A DNA stretch of 37,455 nucleotides from Buttiauxella warmboldiae (GCF_003818135.1 NZ_RPOH01000116.1:1-37455), one strand, 5' to 3'. Shown: positions 1-9,010, counted from the stretch's first letter. Notes: generated by a model from the sequence alone, not told the origin. Made by a program: numbers and translations.

Positions 1-20
1 TCTTTGTCAGCAACCTCAAT

Positions 21-37
21 GGGCGGTTAACCCGCCC
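21..37. other. GC-rich hairpin beyond the ddc terminator
   Basis: GGGCGG and CCGCCC form a 6-bp stem around the 5-nt loop TTAAC. No T-run follows on either strand. It lies between the ddc terminator-like hairpin and the window edge. It could belong to the neighbouring gene outside the window, but this cannot be decided here. Confidence 0.35.
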
Positions 38-59
38 ACTCTATTGGTCTAATAAATAT

Positions 60-78
60 CCTCCGGCCATGCCGGAGG
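60..78 (-). terminator. Terminator-like hairpin after ddc
   Basis: An 8-bp perfect stem (CCTCCGGC / GCCGGAGG) with a 3-nt loop lies 9 bp beyond the ddc stop codon. On the ddc strand it is followed by an A/T-rich stretch rather than a clean T-run, so the call rests on position and stem strength. Confidence 0.6.
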
Positions 79-87
79 GCATTTATT

Positions 88-1569
88 TTAGCTAACCAGC
101 AGTGGCTGCGCGGTTTTCTCCACCAGCGCCAGCAGGACTTTAATATCCTCAAGCGTCACGGTTGGGTTCAGCAGCGTCAGCTTCAGGCAGGTCACGCCGT
201 TATGCTCGGTCACACCGACGTTTGCACGGCCAGAATCCAGCAGCGCATCACCGATTTTCTGGTTGAGCAGCGCGATAGCCGCATCGTCGCTGGTGGCCAG
301 TTGCTCAGGACGGAAACGGAACAGCACGCTCGCCAGCTGTGGCTTCATCACCAGTTCCAGTGAAGGTTGTTCCGTCACGAACTGCGCCACTTGCTGCGCA
401 AGCGTTACGCCGTGATCGATAATCGCCGCGTATTGCTTCTGTCCCAACGCTTCCAGCCCCATCCACAGTTTCAGCGCGTCGAAACGACGGGTGGTCTGCA
501 ACGATTTAGACACCAGATTGGGTACGCCAGCGGCTTCATCGAACTCAGAGTTCAGATAAGCCGCCTGATAGCGCATCAACTCGTAGTGGCGTGCTTCTTT
601 GAGCAAGAAAGCACCGCAGCTGATGGTCTGGAAGTATTGTTTGTGGAAGTCCAGAGTGATGGAGTCCACTAACTCAATGCCGTCCAGATAGTCGCGATAC
701 TTCTCGGACATCAGTAACGCGCCGCCCCAGGCTGCGTCAACGTGCACCCAAATCTGGCGCTCTGCTGCAAGGCTGGCGATTTCACGCAGCGGATCGATAG
801 CACCCGCGTCGGTGGTACCGGCGGTGGCCACGATCGCCAGGATCTGCTCGTCGTTTGCCTGAGCCTGAGCCAGCTTCTCGCGCAGATCGTTAATATCCAT
901 GCGCGCGAATTCGTCAGTTTTCACCAGGGTGACGGACTGATAACCAAGGCCCATCAAAGCCATGTTCTTCTGCACGGAAAAGTGCGCATTCTCTGAACAC
1001 AGAACTTTAATTTTGCGCAGGTTACCAATCAGACCATCCTGCTGAATGGAGTGCCCCTGACGGGCAAAGAAGGCATCACGCGCCAGCATCAGCCCCATCA
1101 GGTTACTTTGGGTACCGCCGCTGGTGAATACGCCTGCGTCGCCTGCCTGGTAACCGACCTGAGCACGCAGCCATTCGATCAGCTTCATCTCGATGATGGT
1201 CGCAGACGGGCTTTGGTCCCAGGAGTCCATGCTCTGGTTAGTGGCGTTGATCAGCACTTCTGCCGCCTGGCTTATCACCAGGCTTGGGCAGTGCAGGTGC
1301 GCCACACATTGCGGGTGGTGCACTGACAGGCTGTCTTTTAAGAAGTACTCAATCGCACGTTCAATCGCTGCCTGGTTGCCCAGGCCCTCGGCGTTAAAAT
1401 CGAGCTGAATGCGTTCACGCAGCTCAGCAACGGATTTGCCCTGGTACATTTCAGGCTGCTGTAGCCACTGCACCACCGCAGCGCTGGTCTGTGCGATCGC
1501 CTGCTGATAGGCTGCGGTACTCTCCGCAGAGCCTGCCAGAATCGGGTTTAGTTCAGACATCGTGGTCAT
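88..1569 (-). CDS. ddc: L-2,4-diaminobutyrate decarboxylase
   Basis: This is a PLP-dependent group II decarboxylase of 493 aa that converts L-2,4-diaminobutyrate to 1,3-diaminopropane and CO2 in the cytoplasm. The PLP-binding region is visible: HVDAAWGG (Asp278) precedes DFHKQ, where Lys310 would form the Schiff base. The SGGTQSN segment around residues 150-156 is also typical of the family. Length matches Acinetobacter and enteric Ddc. It lies 9 bp downstream of dat, so the two genes form a dat-ddc operon, and dat supplies its substrate. The chosen ATG has GGAG a few bases upstream; a second in-frame ATG three codons later (MSELNP) is an alternative. The pair identifies the pathway more firmly than either gene alone. 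Confidence 0.93.
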   Translation of the reverse strand: MTTMSELNPILAGSAESTAAYQQAIAQTSAAVVQWLQQPEMYQGKSVAELRERIQLDFNAEGLGNQAAIERAIEYFLKDSLSVHHPQCVAHLHCPSLVISQAAEVLINATNQSMDSWDQSPSATIIEMKLIEWLRAQVGYQAGDAGVFTSGGTQSNLMGLMLARDAFFARQGHSIQQDGLIGNLRKIKVLCSENAHFSVQKNMALMGLGYQSVTLVKTDEFARMDINDLREKLAQAQANDEQILAIVATAGTTDAGAIDPLREIASLAAERQIWVHVDAAWGGALLMSEKYRDYLDGIELVDSITLDFHKQYFQTISCGAFLLKEARHYELMRYQAAYLNSEFDEAAGVPNLVSKSLQTTRRFDALKLWMGLEALGQKQYAAIIDHGVTLAQQVAQFVTEQPSLELVMKPQLASVLFRFRPEQLATSDDAAIALLNQKIGDALLDSGRANVGVTEHNGVTCLKLTLLNPTVTLEDIKVLLALVEKTAQPLLVS

Positions 1570-1578
1570 TTACTCCAC

Positions 1579-2964
1579 TCAGACAGGCTTGATGCCGGCC
1601 GCTAACAGCGCCTGCTCAAACTTATCGAGGAAAATAGCCAGCTCATCATTAGTGATAAGCAACGAAGGTAACAGACGCAGTACCACGCCGTTACGACCAC
1701 CACGCTCCAGGATCAGCCCGGCTTTGAAGCAGTTTTTCTGCAGCAGCGCGGACAGCTCAGGATCCGCCGGGTAGCAACCCATGTGATCTTTCGCTTCGTT
1801 TGGTTTCACGATCTCAATACCGATCATTAAGCCCAGACCACGAACCTGACCAATCACCGGGTAACGTTTTTGCAGCTCAGCCAGTTGGCCTTTCAGCCAT
1901 TCGCCCTGGGCGGCAACTTTGTCAGCAATCTTGTTTTCGGTCAGATGCTTAAGCGTAGTCAGACCGGTTGCCATCGCCAGCTGGTTACCACGGAAAGTGC
2001 CGGTGTGGTGACCAGGTGACCATGCATCAAACTCTTTCTTAATACCCAGAACAGCCAGAGGTAAACCACCACCAACCGCTTTAGACATCACAATGATGTC
2101 CGGCTCGATACCCGCGTGTTCGAAGGCGAACAGTTTACCGGTACGGCAGAAGCCAGCCTGGACTTCATCGACGATCAGCAGGATGCCGTGTTCTTTGGTG
2201 ACTTTACGGATGCGCTGTAACCACTCGACCGGTGCCGGGTTAACGCCGCCTTCACCCTGAACCGCTTCCAGAATGACCGCCGCAGGTTTGCGCACGCCAC
2301 TCTCAACGTCGTTGATCAGGTTTTCGAAGTAGTAAGTTAATGCTTTCACGCCGGCGTCACCACCAATGCCCAGCGGGCAGCGGTACTGGTGCGGGTAAGG
2401 CATGAACTGCACTTCTGGCATCATGCCGTCAACCGCTTCTTTCGGCGACAGATTACCCGTTACCGAAAGCGCGCCATGAGTCATGCCATGGTAGCCGCCG
2501 GAGAAGCTGATGATGCCTGAACGGCCGGTCACTTTCTTAGCCAGTTTCAGTGCGGCTTCAACCGCATCCGCACCGGATGGGCCGGTGAATTGCAGGCAGT
2601 ACTCTTTACCCTGCGCAGGTAATAAAGAGAGCAAATATTCTGAGAACCGATCTTTCAACGGCGTTGTAAGATCCAGTGTATGTAACGGCAAGCCGCTGGT
2701 AATGACGTTTTGGATGCTTTGCAGCACGTCAGGATGGTTATGTCCAAGTGCAAGGGTACCTGCACCGGCCAGGCAATCAAGATATTGATTATTATCAACA
2801 TCAGTGATCCACACGCCGTTGGCCTGCGCAATTGCTAAAGGCAATTTACGGGGATAACTTCTGACATTCGATTCAAATTCAGCTTGTCTCGCTAAATAGG
2901 TTTCATTGTTACCATTGAATGAATTAGCACCTAAACTATCAATACGGACTTTATCCGTCATCAT
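1579..2964 (-). CDS. dat: L-2,4-diaminobutyrate:2-oxoglutarate aminotransferase
   Basis: This 461-aa class III (fold type I) PLP aminotransferase makes L-2,4-diaminobutyrate from aspartate semialdehyde with glutamate as amino donor. The cofactor site is clear: [13 protein letters not shown] near residues 128-140, [13 protein letters not shown] with Asp266, and [10 protein letters not shown] with the Schiff-base Lys295. It is the first gene of the dat-ddc operon, whose product 1,3-diaminopropane is a polyamine and a precursor of norspermidine-type compounds. The start has a strong site (GGGAGAG) just upstream; ATGATG leaves a one-codon ambiguity. The gene is preceded by a long AT-rich, regulatory-looking region. 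Ectoine or siderophore aminotransferases are relatives, but the adjacent ddc settles the role. Confidence 0.93.
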   Translation of the reverse strand: MMTDKVRIDSLGANSFNGNNETYLARQAEFESNVRSYPRKLPLAIAQANGVWITDVDNNQYLDCLAGAGTLALGHNHPDVLQSIQNVITSGLPLHTLDLTTPLKDRFSEYLLSLLPAQGKEYCLQFTGPSGADAVEAALKLAKKVTGRSGIISFSGGYHGMTHGALSVTGNLSPKEAVDGMMPEVQFMPYPHQYRCPLGIGGDAGVKALTYYFENLINDVESGVRKPAAVILEAVQGEGGVNPAPVEWLQRIRKVTKEHGILLIVDEVQAGFCRTGKLFAFEHAGIEPDIIVMSKAVGGGLPLAVLGIKKEFDAWSPGHHTGTFRGNQLAMATGLTTLKHLTENKIADKVAAQGEWLKGQLAELQKRYPVIGQVRGLGLMIGIEIVKPNEAKDHMGCYPADPELSALLQKNCFKAGLILERGGRNGVVLRLLPSLLITNDELAIFLDKFEQALLAAGIKPV

Positions 2965-3157
2965 ATCTCTCCCACAACGCCCGGTTCGTTAACCAGCCGT
3001 TGAATTAATGAATGTAGAAAATCTAACCACCATAGAAAAAACGCCGCCAATATAGGTTCTTTTTCTTCGCTACTCAATATTTTATTTTGTTAATGTCCGT
3101 ATGTTGTGCTGATGTTTTTATCTTGTGCTTATTTTATGAAAATCAGTACATTAAGCG

Positions 3158-3179
3158 TTCAGCAGTTTCTTGTGCTGAA
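3158..3179. promoter_or_regulatory. Inverted repeat upstream of dat
   Basis: TTCAGCA and TGCTGAA form perfect 7-bp arms 8 nt apart, about 195-215 bp upstream of the dat start codon. The right arm overlaps one of the three TTGTGCT direct repeats in this stretch. A regulator-binding site is possible, but the protein is unknown. Confidence 0.3.
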
Positions 3180-3198
3180 TAACTATGTTTTTTAGCTG

Positions 3199-3387
3199 TT
3201 AAATCTGAAAGGTGTCGTTTTTAAATGATAAAACCTGAGTCGCAGCAAGAACAACCGCAACGCAAGAGAGGCATTGAATGAGAAAAGAGGAAAAAAGCGC
3301 CATTCCGGGTCGTTCAGGGCGATAACGGCTCAATCCCCGGGGCTCAGTGAACGGGCTATTGATGCTTGTTGCTAAAGAATTATTCAT
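3199..3387 (-). CDS. Possible small membrane protein (doubtful)
   Basis: A 62-aa reading frame has a hydrophilic, Arg/Pro-rich N-terminal half (residues 1-29) and one hydrophobic segment of about 20 residues (GMALFSSFLIQCLSCVAVVL), consistent with a single-pass small membrane protein. I do not recognise the family. The AAGG upstream directly abuts the ATG, so the ribosome-binding spacing is poor, and no in-frame alternative is better. It lies alone in the dat regulatory region. It may be a chance ORF. Confidence 0.2.
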   Translation of the reverse strand: MNNSLATSINSPFTEPRGLSRYRPERPGMALFSSFLIQCLSCVAVVLAATQVLSFKNDTFQI

Positions 3388-3418
3388 CCTTCGCGCTGCT
3401 ATGATTTACTTTCCATCT

Positions 3419-3464
3419 GGCCTGCGTAGCGGCATTAATTTGGTCGCCAAATTCCGCTCAGGCC
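3419..3464. other. Nested hairpin in intergenic DNA
   Basis: Nested complementary arms can be read directly: GGCCTG/CAGGCC outside, CGG/CCG in the middle and ATTTGG/CCAAAT inside, closed by a TCG loop. No T-run follows on either strand, so it is not a classical terminator. It could be a structured leader, part of an RNA, or a relic of a repeat element. Confidence 0.4.
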
Positions 3465-3528
3465 ATGATTTGTTATTAAGTCGGTAAACCTATCCCCTGC
3501 CCCATCAAATGAAGCGAGGGGAAATATA

Positions 3529-4521
3529 TTATTCAATGGTTACAATGATTTTGCCTACCTGACCATTTGCTTCCATATAGCGATGCGCATCTGCAATATC
3601 TTCGAGCCTGAAGGTTTTATCGATTACCGGTTTCAGCTTGCCTGAACGCAGACCTTCTGAGACGAAGGATTTCGCCCGCGCCATTTTTTCCGCGTCGGTG
3701 GTGATTTCGAACAGCTCATAGCCGCGTAGCGTGAGATGTTTACCGAGAATATCGAATACAGGCACCAGCATGTCACGGCTGTCGAGCGCGCCGTACTGGA
3801 AGTACATGCCCTGTGGGGCCATAATTTTAGTCAGCTTTGCCACATCCGGGCCGCCAACCGGATCAAATACCATGTGAACACCTTCGTTATTTGTCGCCCG
3901 GTTGATTTCAGCCACCATATCCTGCTCCGCAGTAGCGATAACAGCAGCTGCGCCTGCTTTCAGAAGCATCTCGCGTTTTTCGCTGGTTCGGGTCAGGGCA
4001 ACAGGTTTTGCGCCCAACATATTCGCTATCTGAATGGCTGCCAGGCCAACGCTGCTTGATGCTGCGCGGATAATAATATTCTGCCCGGCCTGCAGGTTAC
4101 CGTATTCAATCAGCGCGCCGTAAGCTGTTACGTACATCATCCAGCTGGCAGCAGCTTCTGCAAAAGATAAATTGTCAGGATGTTTCACCACAGCGTGCAC
4201 CGGCGCATTAACAAGTTCACCGTACATGCCGTATTCGTTAAACATGAATGAAGGGATCACGCTGACCAAATCCCCCCGGGCAAAACCTTCGACATTCTCA
4301 CCAACAGCCTCAACCACGCCCGCAGCTTCATACCCCAGGCGTGCCGGGAATTCGGGGTCAATCACGTACTGACCATTGCGGTACATTATTTCAGCGCGAT
4401 TAAGACCAATGGCATGTACGCGGATCTGGACTTCTCTGGCCGCAGGCGCCTGCACTTCTACATCAATAACTTCCAGAACTTCCGGGCCGCCGGTGCGGTT
4501 AAACGTGACAACTTTAGACAT
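3529..4521 (-). CDS. Zinc-independent MDR-family oxidoreductase (quinone-oxidoreductase-like)
   Basis: This 330-aa protein has the medium-chain dehydrogenase/reductase layout: an N-terminal GroES-like domain (about 1-125, with GYEAAGVVEAVG) and a Rossmann domain (about 126-290). The nucleotide-binding stretch is IIIRAASSSVGLAAIQIANMLG. The catalytic and structural zinc cysteines of alcohol dehydrogenases are absent, so it belongs with NAD(P)H:quinone oxidoreductase or enoyl-reductase-like members; the cofactor is probably NADPH. The physiological substrate is unknown. The codirectional LysR regulator gene 139 bp upstream probably controls it, and the gap carries two palindromes. It is often annotated generically as a zinc-dependent alcohol dehydrogenase, which the missing ligands argue against. 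Confidence 0.85.
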   Translation of the reverse strand: MSKVVTFNRTGGPEVLEVIDVEVQAPAAREVQIRVHAIGLNRAEIMYRNGQYVIDPEFPARLGYEAAGVVEAVGENVEGFARGDLVSVIPSFMFNEYGMYGELVNAPVHAVVKHPDNLSFAEAAASWMMYVTAYGALIEYGNLQAGQNIIIRAASSSVGLAAIQIANMLGAKPVALTRTSEKREMLLKAGAAAVIATAEQDMVAEINRATNNEGVHMVFDPVGGPDVAKLTKIMAPQGMYFQYGALDSRDMLVPVFDILGKHLTLRGYELFEITTDAEKMARAKSFVSEGLRSGKLKPVIDKTFRLEDIADAHRYMEANGQVGKIIVTIE

Positions 4522-4541
4522 ATTTGGATCTCATCAGTTAG

Positions 4542-4553
4542 CGGTATATACCG
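4542..4553. promoter_or_regulatory. Palindrome near the oxidoreductase start
   Basis: CGGTATATACCG is a perfect 12-bp palindrome 21 bp upstream of the oxidoreductase start codon. It is a possible operator for the upstream LysR protein or another regulator. Confidence 0.35.
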
Positions 4554-4631
4554 TGGACGATATACTCGATTCATCTGCCAACAATCTACGTGGTTATAAC
4601 CCGGGTAAAAATAGCCGCTGAGGAATTTCAG

Positions 4632-4650
4632 TGTTATTCATTCGATAACA
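4632..4650. promoter_or_regulatory. Candidate LysR-type box upstream of the oxidoreductase gene
   Basis: TGTTAT and ATAACA form a perfect inverted repeat 7 nt apart. The repeat contains a T-N11-A core, the usual form of a LysR-family recognition site. It lies about 110-130 bp upstream of the oxidoreductase start and just after the lysR stop. The assignment is by pattern only. Confidence 0.4.
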
Positions 4651-4660
4651 ATCGATCAGT

Positions 4661-5563
4661 TTAAGCCGTTCTGCGGGCAAAAATTTCGCTGAACCAGTCG
4701 ATAAAAACGCGTACCTGGGGGGAAAGATAGCGCCTGTCCGCATACATCACCGACACCGGTTTGGAAACGGAAGGGTAGTGCGTCAGGATTTCTTCAAGCT
4801 CGCCGGAAGCAATATGCCGGGCAAGGGTGCCATAGGACGCCTGGATAATACCCAGCCCGGCCAGGCCACAGGACAGCAGAATATCAGAGTTATCAACCAG
4901 CATGCTGCTGGGCGGGCGCCGCGAAACAATCACACCATCCTCGATAAACTTCCACTCCATCGCCTCACGGCTGCGATCGCTGAAGAAGTTAACCGCCCGA
5001 TGCTGCTCCAGTTCTGCCAGTGTTTCCGGCCGTCCGTGTCGTTGCAGATAGGAAGGAGCAGCACAGGTGACCATTCTGATCTCCCCGAGACGCCGGGAAA
5101 TAAAGCTTGAATCCTGTAACTCACCCAAACGCACCACGCAGTCCACGCCTTCGGCGATCAAATCGGTTTTTTTATCCGATGAAACCAACACTATTTCAAT
5201 ATCGGGATACAGGGACTGGAACTGCGTCAGATGGGGAATGATAAGGGTATGAGCCAGTGCCAGCGGGACATCAAGCCTGAGCCGTCCACGCGGTGGCAGG
5301 GTCGATGAAAAATTGGCCATCATGCCATCAACTTCAGCCAGAACCTGTCTGGCGCGCTGGTAAAACTCGTCGCCTTTAGCCGTAATGCTCAGCTTGCGGG
5401 TGGTACGATGGATGAGCTTTACTCCGAGGTCGTTCTCAATTTGCTGTATTGCTTTACTCACTGCCGGGCGGTGCAGCTGCAGAATATCAGCGGCTTTGGT
5501 GAAGCTGCCCTGTTCAACGACCTGTATAAAAATGCTAATATTTTCAATCATGTTAGAACGCAT
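4661..5563 (-). CDS. LysR-family transcriptional regulator
   Basis: This 300-aa protein has the standard LysR layout: an N-terminal winged helix-turn-helix (about residues 5-65, with FTKAADILQLHRPAVSKAIQQIENDLGVKL and HRTTRKLSITAKG read as two separate stretches) followed by a LysR substrate-binding domain (about 92-298). The chosen ATG has AGGTGG at good spacing; an internal Met at residue 5 has no ribosome-binding site. It probably controls the oxidoreductase gene 139 bp downstream on the same strand. The co-inducer is unknown. The sequence resembles the E. coli YafC/DsdC-like branch of single-gene regulators, so no specific name is given. Confidence 0.9.
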   Translation of the reverse strand: MRSNMIENISIFIQVVEQGSFTKAADILQLHRPAVSKAIQQIENDLGVKLIHRTTRKLSITAKGDEFYQRARQVLAEVDGMMANFSSTLPPRGRLRLDVPLALAHTLIIPHLTQFQSLYPDIEIVLVSSDKKTDLIAEGVDCVVRLGELQDSSFISRRLGEIRMVTCAAPSYLQRHGRPETLAELEQHRAVNFFSDRSREAMEWKFIEDGVIVSRRPPSSMLVDNSDILLSCGLAGLGIIQASYGTLARHIASGELEEILTHYPSVSKPVSVMYADRRYLSPQVRVFIDWFSEIFARRTA

Positions 5564-5629
5564 ATAGCCACCTGAACCACCACCGCTGCCAACTGTGCCG
5601 ATCGATTTCCCTGAAACGCGTCGGGGAAA

Positions 5630-5953
5630 CTATTTTTTCATCCATTGCCCATTAATTCCGCGCACATATTCTCCAGGCTGGGCACGCTGCACCAGCTTCT
5701 GCCCTGCCAGTTCGGCCACCTGATTGACCGGGATATTATTGCTATCGGCAAGCTGCTGGTAATGCTGCGCCCGCGCCTCATTAATCCTCTTCACTAGCGC
5801 CTGCGTCTGTGCGTCTTGTTTTATGGGGGCGATATAGCCGCTTAACGTCTCCCCTGCCCGCCCCTGCAGGCGGGCTTCGGTCAGCGTTAGCGCCGCAGCC
5901 TGTTGGCTTAGCAACAGCGCTGCCAGCAGAATGCTGTTCACGATATTTTTCAT
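5630..5953 (-). CDS. ydbL: YdbL, DUF1318 periplasmic protein
   Basis: This small secreted protein (107 aa from the ATG) has a signal peptide (about residues 1-22, cleavage near AAA-LT) and a DUF1318 domain ending in AQPGEYVRGINGQW. In E. coli it is encoded with ydbH and ynbE and modulates the YdbH-YnbE intermembrane bridge that takes part in phospholipid transport to the outer membrane. The ribosome-binding site AGGAG overlaps the ynbE stop codon, indicating translational coupling. A GTG one codon upstream (5956) is an alternative start. Strong match to the E. coli family and operon order. Confidence 0.9.
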   Translation of the reverse strand: MKNIVNSILLAALLLSQQAAALTLTEARLQGRAGETLSGYIAPIKQDAQTQALVKRINEARAQHYQQLADSNNIPVNQVAELAGQKLVQRAQPGEYVRGINGQWMKK

Positions 5954-5958
5954 CACGC

Positions 5959-6159
5959 TTACTCCTGGCCGAATAAATCACTGCGGCTTTTCAGCAACGT
6001 TTCAACGTCTTTATCCACTTTAATATGAATTTCATGCTCAATTTTGACATTCATATTAATGGTGATAGGTTCTTTCGGCGCGGCCACTTCAATGCGCGGC
6101 GTACAGCCGCTTAATGTGCCAATGCCGGTTAACAGCAGCATAACAATGCCGAGTTTCAT
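5959..6159 (-). CDS. ynbE: YnbE outer-membrane lipoprotein
   Basis: This 66-aa lipoprotein has a lipobox LSGC (Cys19), followed by TPRIEVAAPKEPITINMNVK, which is nearly invariant in enteric YnbE. In E. coli YnbE is an outer-membrane lipoprotein that joins the beta-sheet of YdbH to complete a lipid-conducting bridge. Its ATG overlaps the ydbH stop codon by 4 bp (ATGA), and it is followed immediately by ydbL. The residues after the lipidated Cys are Thr-Pro, with no Asp that would retain it in the inner membrane, consistent with outer-membrane sorting. Confidence 0.93.
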   Translation of the reverse strand: MKLGIVMLLLTGIGTLSGCTPRIEVAAPKEPITINMNVKIEHEIHIKVDKDVETLLKSRSDLFGQE

Positions 6160-8798
6160 TGTGTTTCCTCACAAGTTTTATCGCGCGTCTGACAACGTTC
6201 ATCCGGCAGTTCGGTATGTTGCTCAAGCCAGGTTTGCAAATTATCCCCGAAACGCAGGCTACGCCATAACGTAAAGAGGTTCTCCTGATGGCGATAATTC
6301 AGCCGCACCGCATTCCTTTTCCCTGCCACCTGGCTTGTGCCCTGCACATTTGCCCGCAAAGTTAATTCCCCAAGATTATCTAAATCGATATGGGTCCAGC
6401 TATGGGAGATTTCCATATAGCGTAACCAGTTAACCGCAACGCCTGCGGCAATATTGTTCTTAACAATGGCATCCGCCATGTCCTTATCCAGTCTTAACGT
6501 CAATGGCCCCGGGTTGGTAAGCCAGCCATCTTTAACGACCCACTGGGGGTGGTTAAGCCACAGCGGCAGCGCGCCGTTCACCCGGCCGGAGAGCGTAAAC
6601 TGTTTCGGATTCACCGCCGTAATCAGCTCGCTCGATGAAATATTTTCTAAGCGCAGTAAGGCGGCATCCCGTTGCGGCATGCGCAGCTGTTGCAGATGAA
6701 GTTTTCCGCCCAGAATATCGGCATTCACATTACTGAGCATCAGCGGCTGCGCTTCGCTCCACGGGTACCAGCCTTCGAGATCGGCGGTGAGATTGGTCGA
6801 GGTGAACTGGTTTTTAATTTCGGCGATGCGCAGCGTGACTGGGCCGTCTGTTCCGAGGTGCCAGGTGCTGTGGCCGAAACGGAACGGCAGCACAAAATCG
6901 ACACCGTTAATCTGGTTATCCGGCAGCCACACGCTGCCGCTCTTCACCACACCATGCCCGCCGGCTGCAAAACCTTGCCCGGCAGCGGCGGAAAATGCGA
7001 CCTGCGAATAGAGCGATCCCTCTTTTAACAGCATTTTCCAGGCACCGGGGATCAGCGGCTGGAATACCGCCAGCTCTTGTTGTGGCCACCACGCATTCCC
7101 ACGCAGACGCGCACCATCCCAGCGACCATTCACGCGTACCGGACCAATCGCTCCCGCGTGCAGCTCCCCTTTATACTGGAACGAAGCCGGATCTTCCCCC
7201 GTTACGCTGAAGGTTAATACAGAAGGCGGTAAGGTGCTGCCGCCGCTAAAAGTGGTTTCCCCGGCGTTGAGGATAAAAGAGCCGTCAAAAGAAGGTGCCG
7301 TTTGCGAGCGCTGCCAGTGCAGCGGCTTTTCAAGCTTTAAGCGCGGCTCGCTGACCAGCATTGAACCGTAAGCCAGCTTATCAAAGCCGGTGGAAAGCGA
7401 ATGGAGCTCAACGATGCTGTCGCGCCACTCACCCTGCCCGCCTACGTCCCATTTGGCCTGCAGCGGCGTGAACTCGCCGTTGCCCCAATATTTCCAGCGC
7501 CACAGGCCCGCATCGGGTAAAAAGTCGTCCGCTTTGCCATCGAGATGCAGCACAAAATTGCCCATCTGGTTTTCATGCGCGCGCACTATCGCCCGTAAGC
7601 GCCCGTCAACGCCGCGTTGGGTAACGCTGACGCCCGCCAGCGGCCAGCGAACTTCATCAACATCCAGAGAATCGATGACGCGCCCGCGCGAGCGCAGCAG
7701 CGCCCCGGGGCGGAATAACAGCTGCGGATCGACAATTGCCCCGCTAATTTCACCCGGCAGTACCGCATAAAACACCATGCCATCTTGTTTCGCCTCGCCG
7801 GTTAATTGCACCGGTAGGACGCTATGGGTCATGCTGAGTTTTCCCGGGCCGATATTTAACACCGCGTTGGCTTTGCCTGCGCGGCCCTGGGTAATAGCGT
7901 TCAAGCGCCCGCTTATCAGGGCATTTTCCAGACCCAATCGCCAGTCATCCACCCGCAAAGCTATACCGCCGCGCAGTGGAAAACCTGCGTATGGCCAGAA
8001 CCACTGCCCGCCGTTGATTTCAAAAATCTTATCGCTAATGGTCCAGGGTAAAGAGACCAGTGCTTCCGGCTCATCAGGCCGCGTCACCGCGAAAGTACCC
8101 TGTTCTTCATTCCAGTTCAGCTCGACATCCACCGCTGCCGCTTCTTGTGGAATACGCAATTTGGTGGCGAGATGGCCCTGCTGGGGCAGTTTGTCCGTGA
8201 GCGGCGGCAAGGTAATGGTGCCCACCAGCTCAACGGGGTCTATCCCTGCAAGCGCCTGAACTTTTAATTTTTTAAGTTCCAGTACCTGCCCGTTTAGCCG
8301 CGCATCAACGCTGAGCAACGGGCCTTTATAATGCAACGCTTGCTGCTGCGGGGAGAGCGTCAGGCGTAAGCCACCGGAGAACAGTTGCCAGGGCGTGATA
8401 TTAACCTTATCTATAGTTAACAGGCTTTCAGGCAGTAGCGATTGCCATTCTGCCAGGGTGCGCGGCGCGGCAGGCGCGGATTTATTCGGCGGGATGTGAC
8501 TCAGGCAATCAACGTTAAAATTGAGCGAATCCAGATGAAGACGCCAGCGCTTAGGGTGGCTGAGCGTCGCGTCTTTAATCACCGCCAGTTCACACTCCCC
8601 GGCAAAATAGCGCAGATCGGGGATCATCACCGCGCCACGCGTCAGTCGTGGGCTGGCTTCCATGGCGACGCTTGTCCCCTGCGGCAGCCAAATTCCTGCG
8701 AGGGTCGGCAGCCAATGGGCTATAGTCATCAATAGCGTTAACGGCAGCAGAATGAGTATCAGTACCAGCGCAATAATGGCTTTATATCTACCCTTCAT
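6156..8798 (-). CDS. ydbH: YdbH, AsmA-like intermembrane lipid-transport protein
   Basis: This 880-aa protein has an N-terminal membrane anchor (about residues 8-30) and a long beta-rich periplasmic domain of the AsmA-like/DUF2125-type superfamily. YdbH, TamB and YhdP are partly redundant proteins that move phospholipids between the inner and outer membranes in E. coli. The length matches the E. coli protein (about 880 aa). It is the first gene of ydbH-ynbE-ydbL and is divergent from ldhA across about 210 bp. Little sequence motif detail can be seen apart from the anchor and repeated beta-strand pattern; identity rests on overall similarity plus the ynbE and ydbL neighbours. Confidence 0.92.
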   Translation of the reverse strand: MKGRYKAIIALVLILILLPLTLLMTIAHWLPTLAGIWLPQGTSVAMEASPRLTRGAVMIPDLRYFAGECELAVIKDATLSHPKRWRLHLDSLNFNVDCLSHIPPNKSAPAAPRTLAEWQSLLPESLLTIDKVNITPWQLFSGGLRLTLSPQQQALHYKGPLLSVDARLNGQVLELKKLKVQALAGIDPVELVGTITLPPLTDKLPQQGHLATKLRIPQEAAAVDVELNWNEEQGTFAVTRPDEPEALVSLPWTISDKIFEINGGQWFWPYAGFPLRGGIALRVDDWRLGLENALISGRLNAITQGRAGKANAVLNIGPGKLSMTHSVLPVQLTGEAKQDGMVFYAVLPGEISGAIVDPQLLFRPGALLRSRGRVIDSLDVDEVRWPLAGVSVTQRGVDGRLRAIVRAHENQMGNFVLHLDGKADDFLPDAGLWRWKYWGNGEFTPLQAKWDVGGQGEWRDSIVELHSLSTGFDKLAYGSMLVSEPRLKLEKPLHWQRSQTAPSFDGSFILNAGETTFSGGSTLPPSVLTFSVTGEDPASFQYKGELHAGAIGPVRVNGRWDGARLRGNAWWPQQELAVFQPLIPGAWKMLLKEGSLYSQVAFSAAAGQGFAAGGHGVVKSGSVWLPDNQINGVDFVLPFRFGHSTWHLGTDGPVTLRIAEIKNQFTSTNLTADLEGWYPWSEAQPLMLSNVNADILGGKLHLQQLRMPQRDAALLRLENISSSELITAVNPKQFTLSGRVNGALPLWLNHPQWVVKDGWLTNPGPLTLRLDKDMADAIVKNNIAAGVAVNWLRYMEISHSWTHIDLDNLGELTLRANVQGTSQVAGKRNAVRLNYRHQENLFTLWRSLRFGDNLQTWLEQHTELPDERCQTRDKTCEETQ

Positions 8799-9010
8799 GG
8801 GTGGTTAATATCCTGATTCAGCGACAATTTAAGCCGACGTAGGCGATGATTCTTACATGATTTGGACCGGGCGTGAAGGTCATGTCTGGTTTAAGCGTAG
8901 CTAACTTCGCGTCGGCCGCTGCGTTTGAATGCTGAAAATAATTTTTAAGATTTGTAAGAAATTTTGAGGCGTGGTAGTTTTACTTTAATATCATTCTGGA
9001 GATAAGTCTC

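Larger units (their letters stand above)
2965..3528. other. AT-rich intergenic region upstream of dat
   Basis: About 560 bp hold no convincing gene. From the dat side it has an AT-rich stretch with three copies of TTGTGCT (3104, 3123 and 3170), an inverted repeat TTCAGCA/TGCTGAA (3158-3179), a weak small ORF (3199-3387) and a nested hairpin (3419-3464). This is most simply the dat promoter and regulatory region plus the 3' flank of the oxidoreductase gene. No clean terminator was seen. Confidence 0.6.

Noticed and set aside
8964-8991. ldhA promoter with TTGAGG and TAATAT
   Set aside because: The predicted start would fall on the ribosome-binding site, leaving no leader, so this pair is unlikely to be the promoter.
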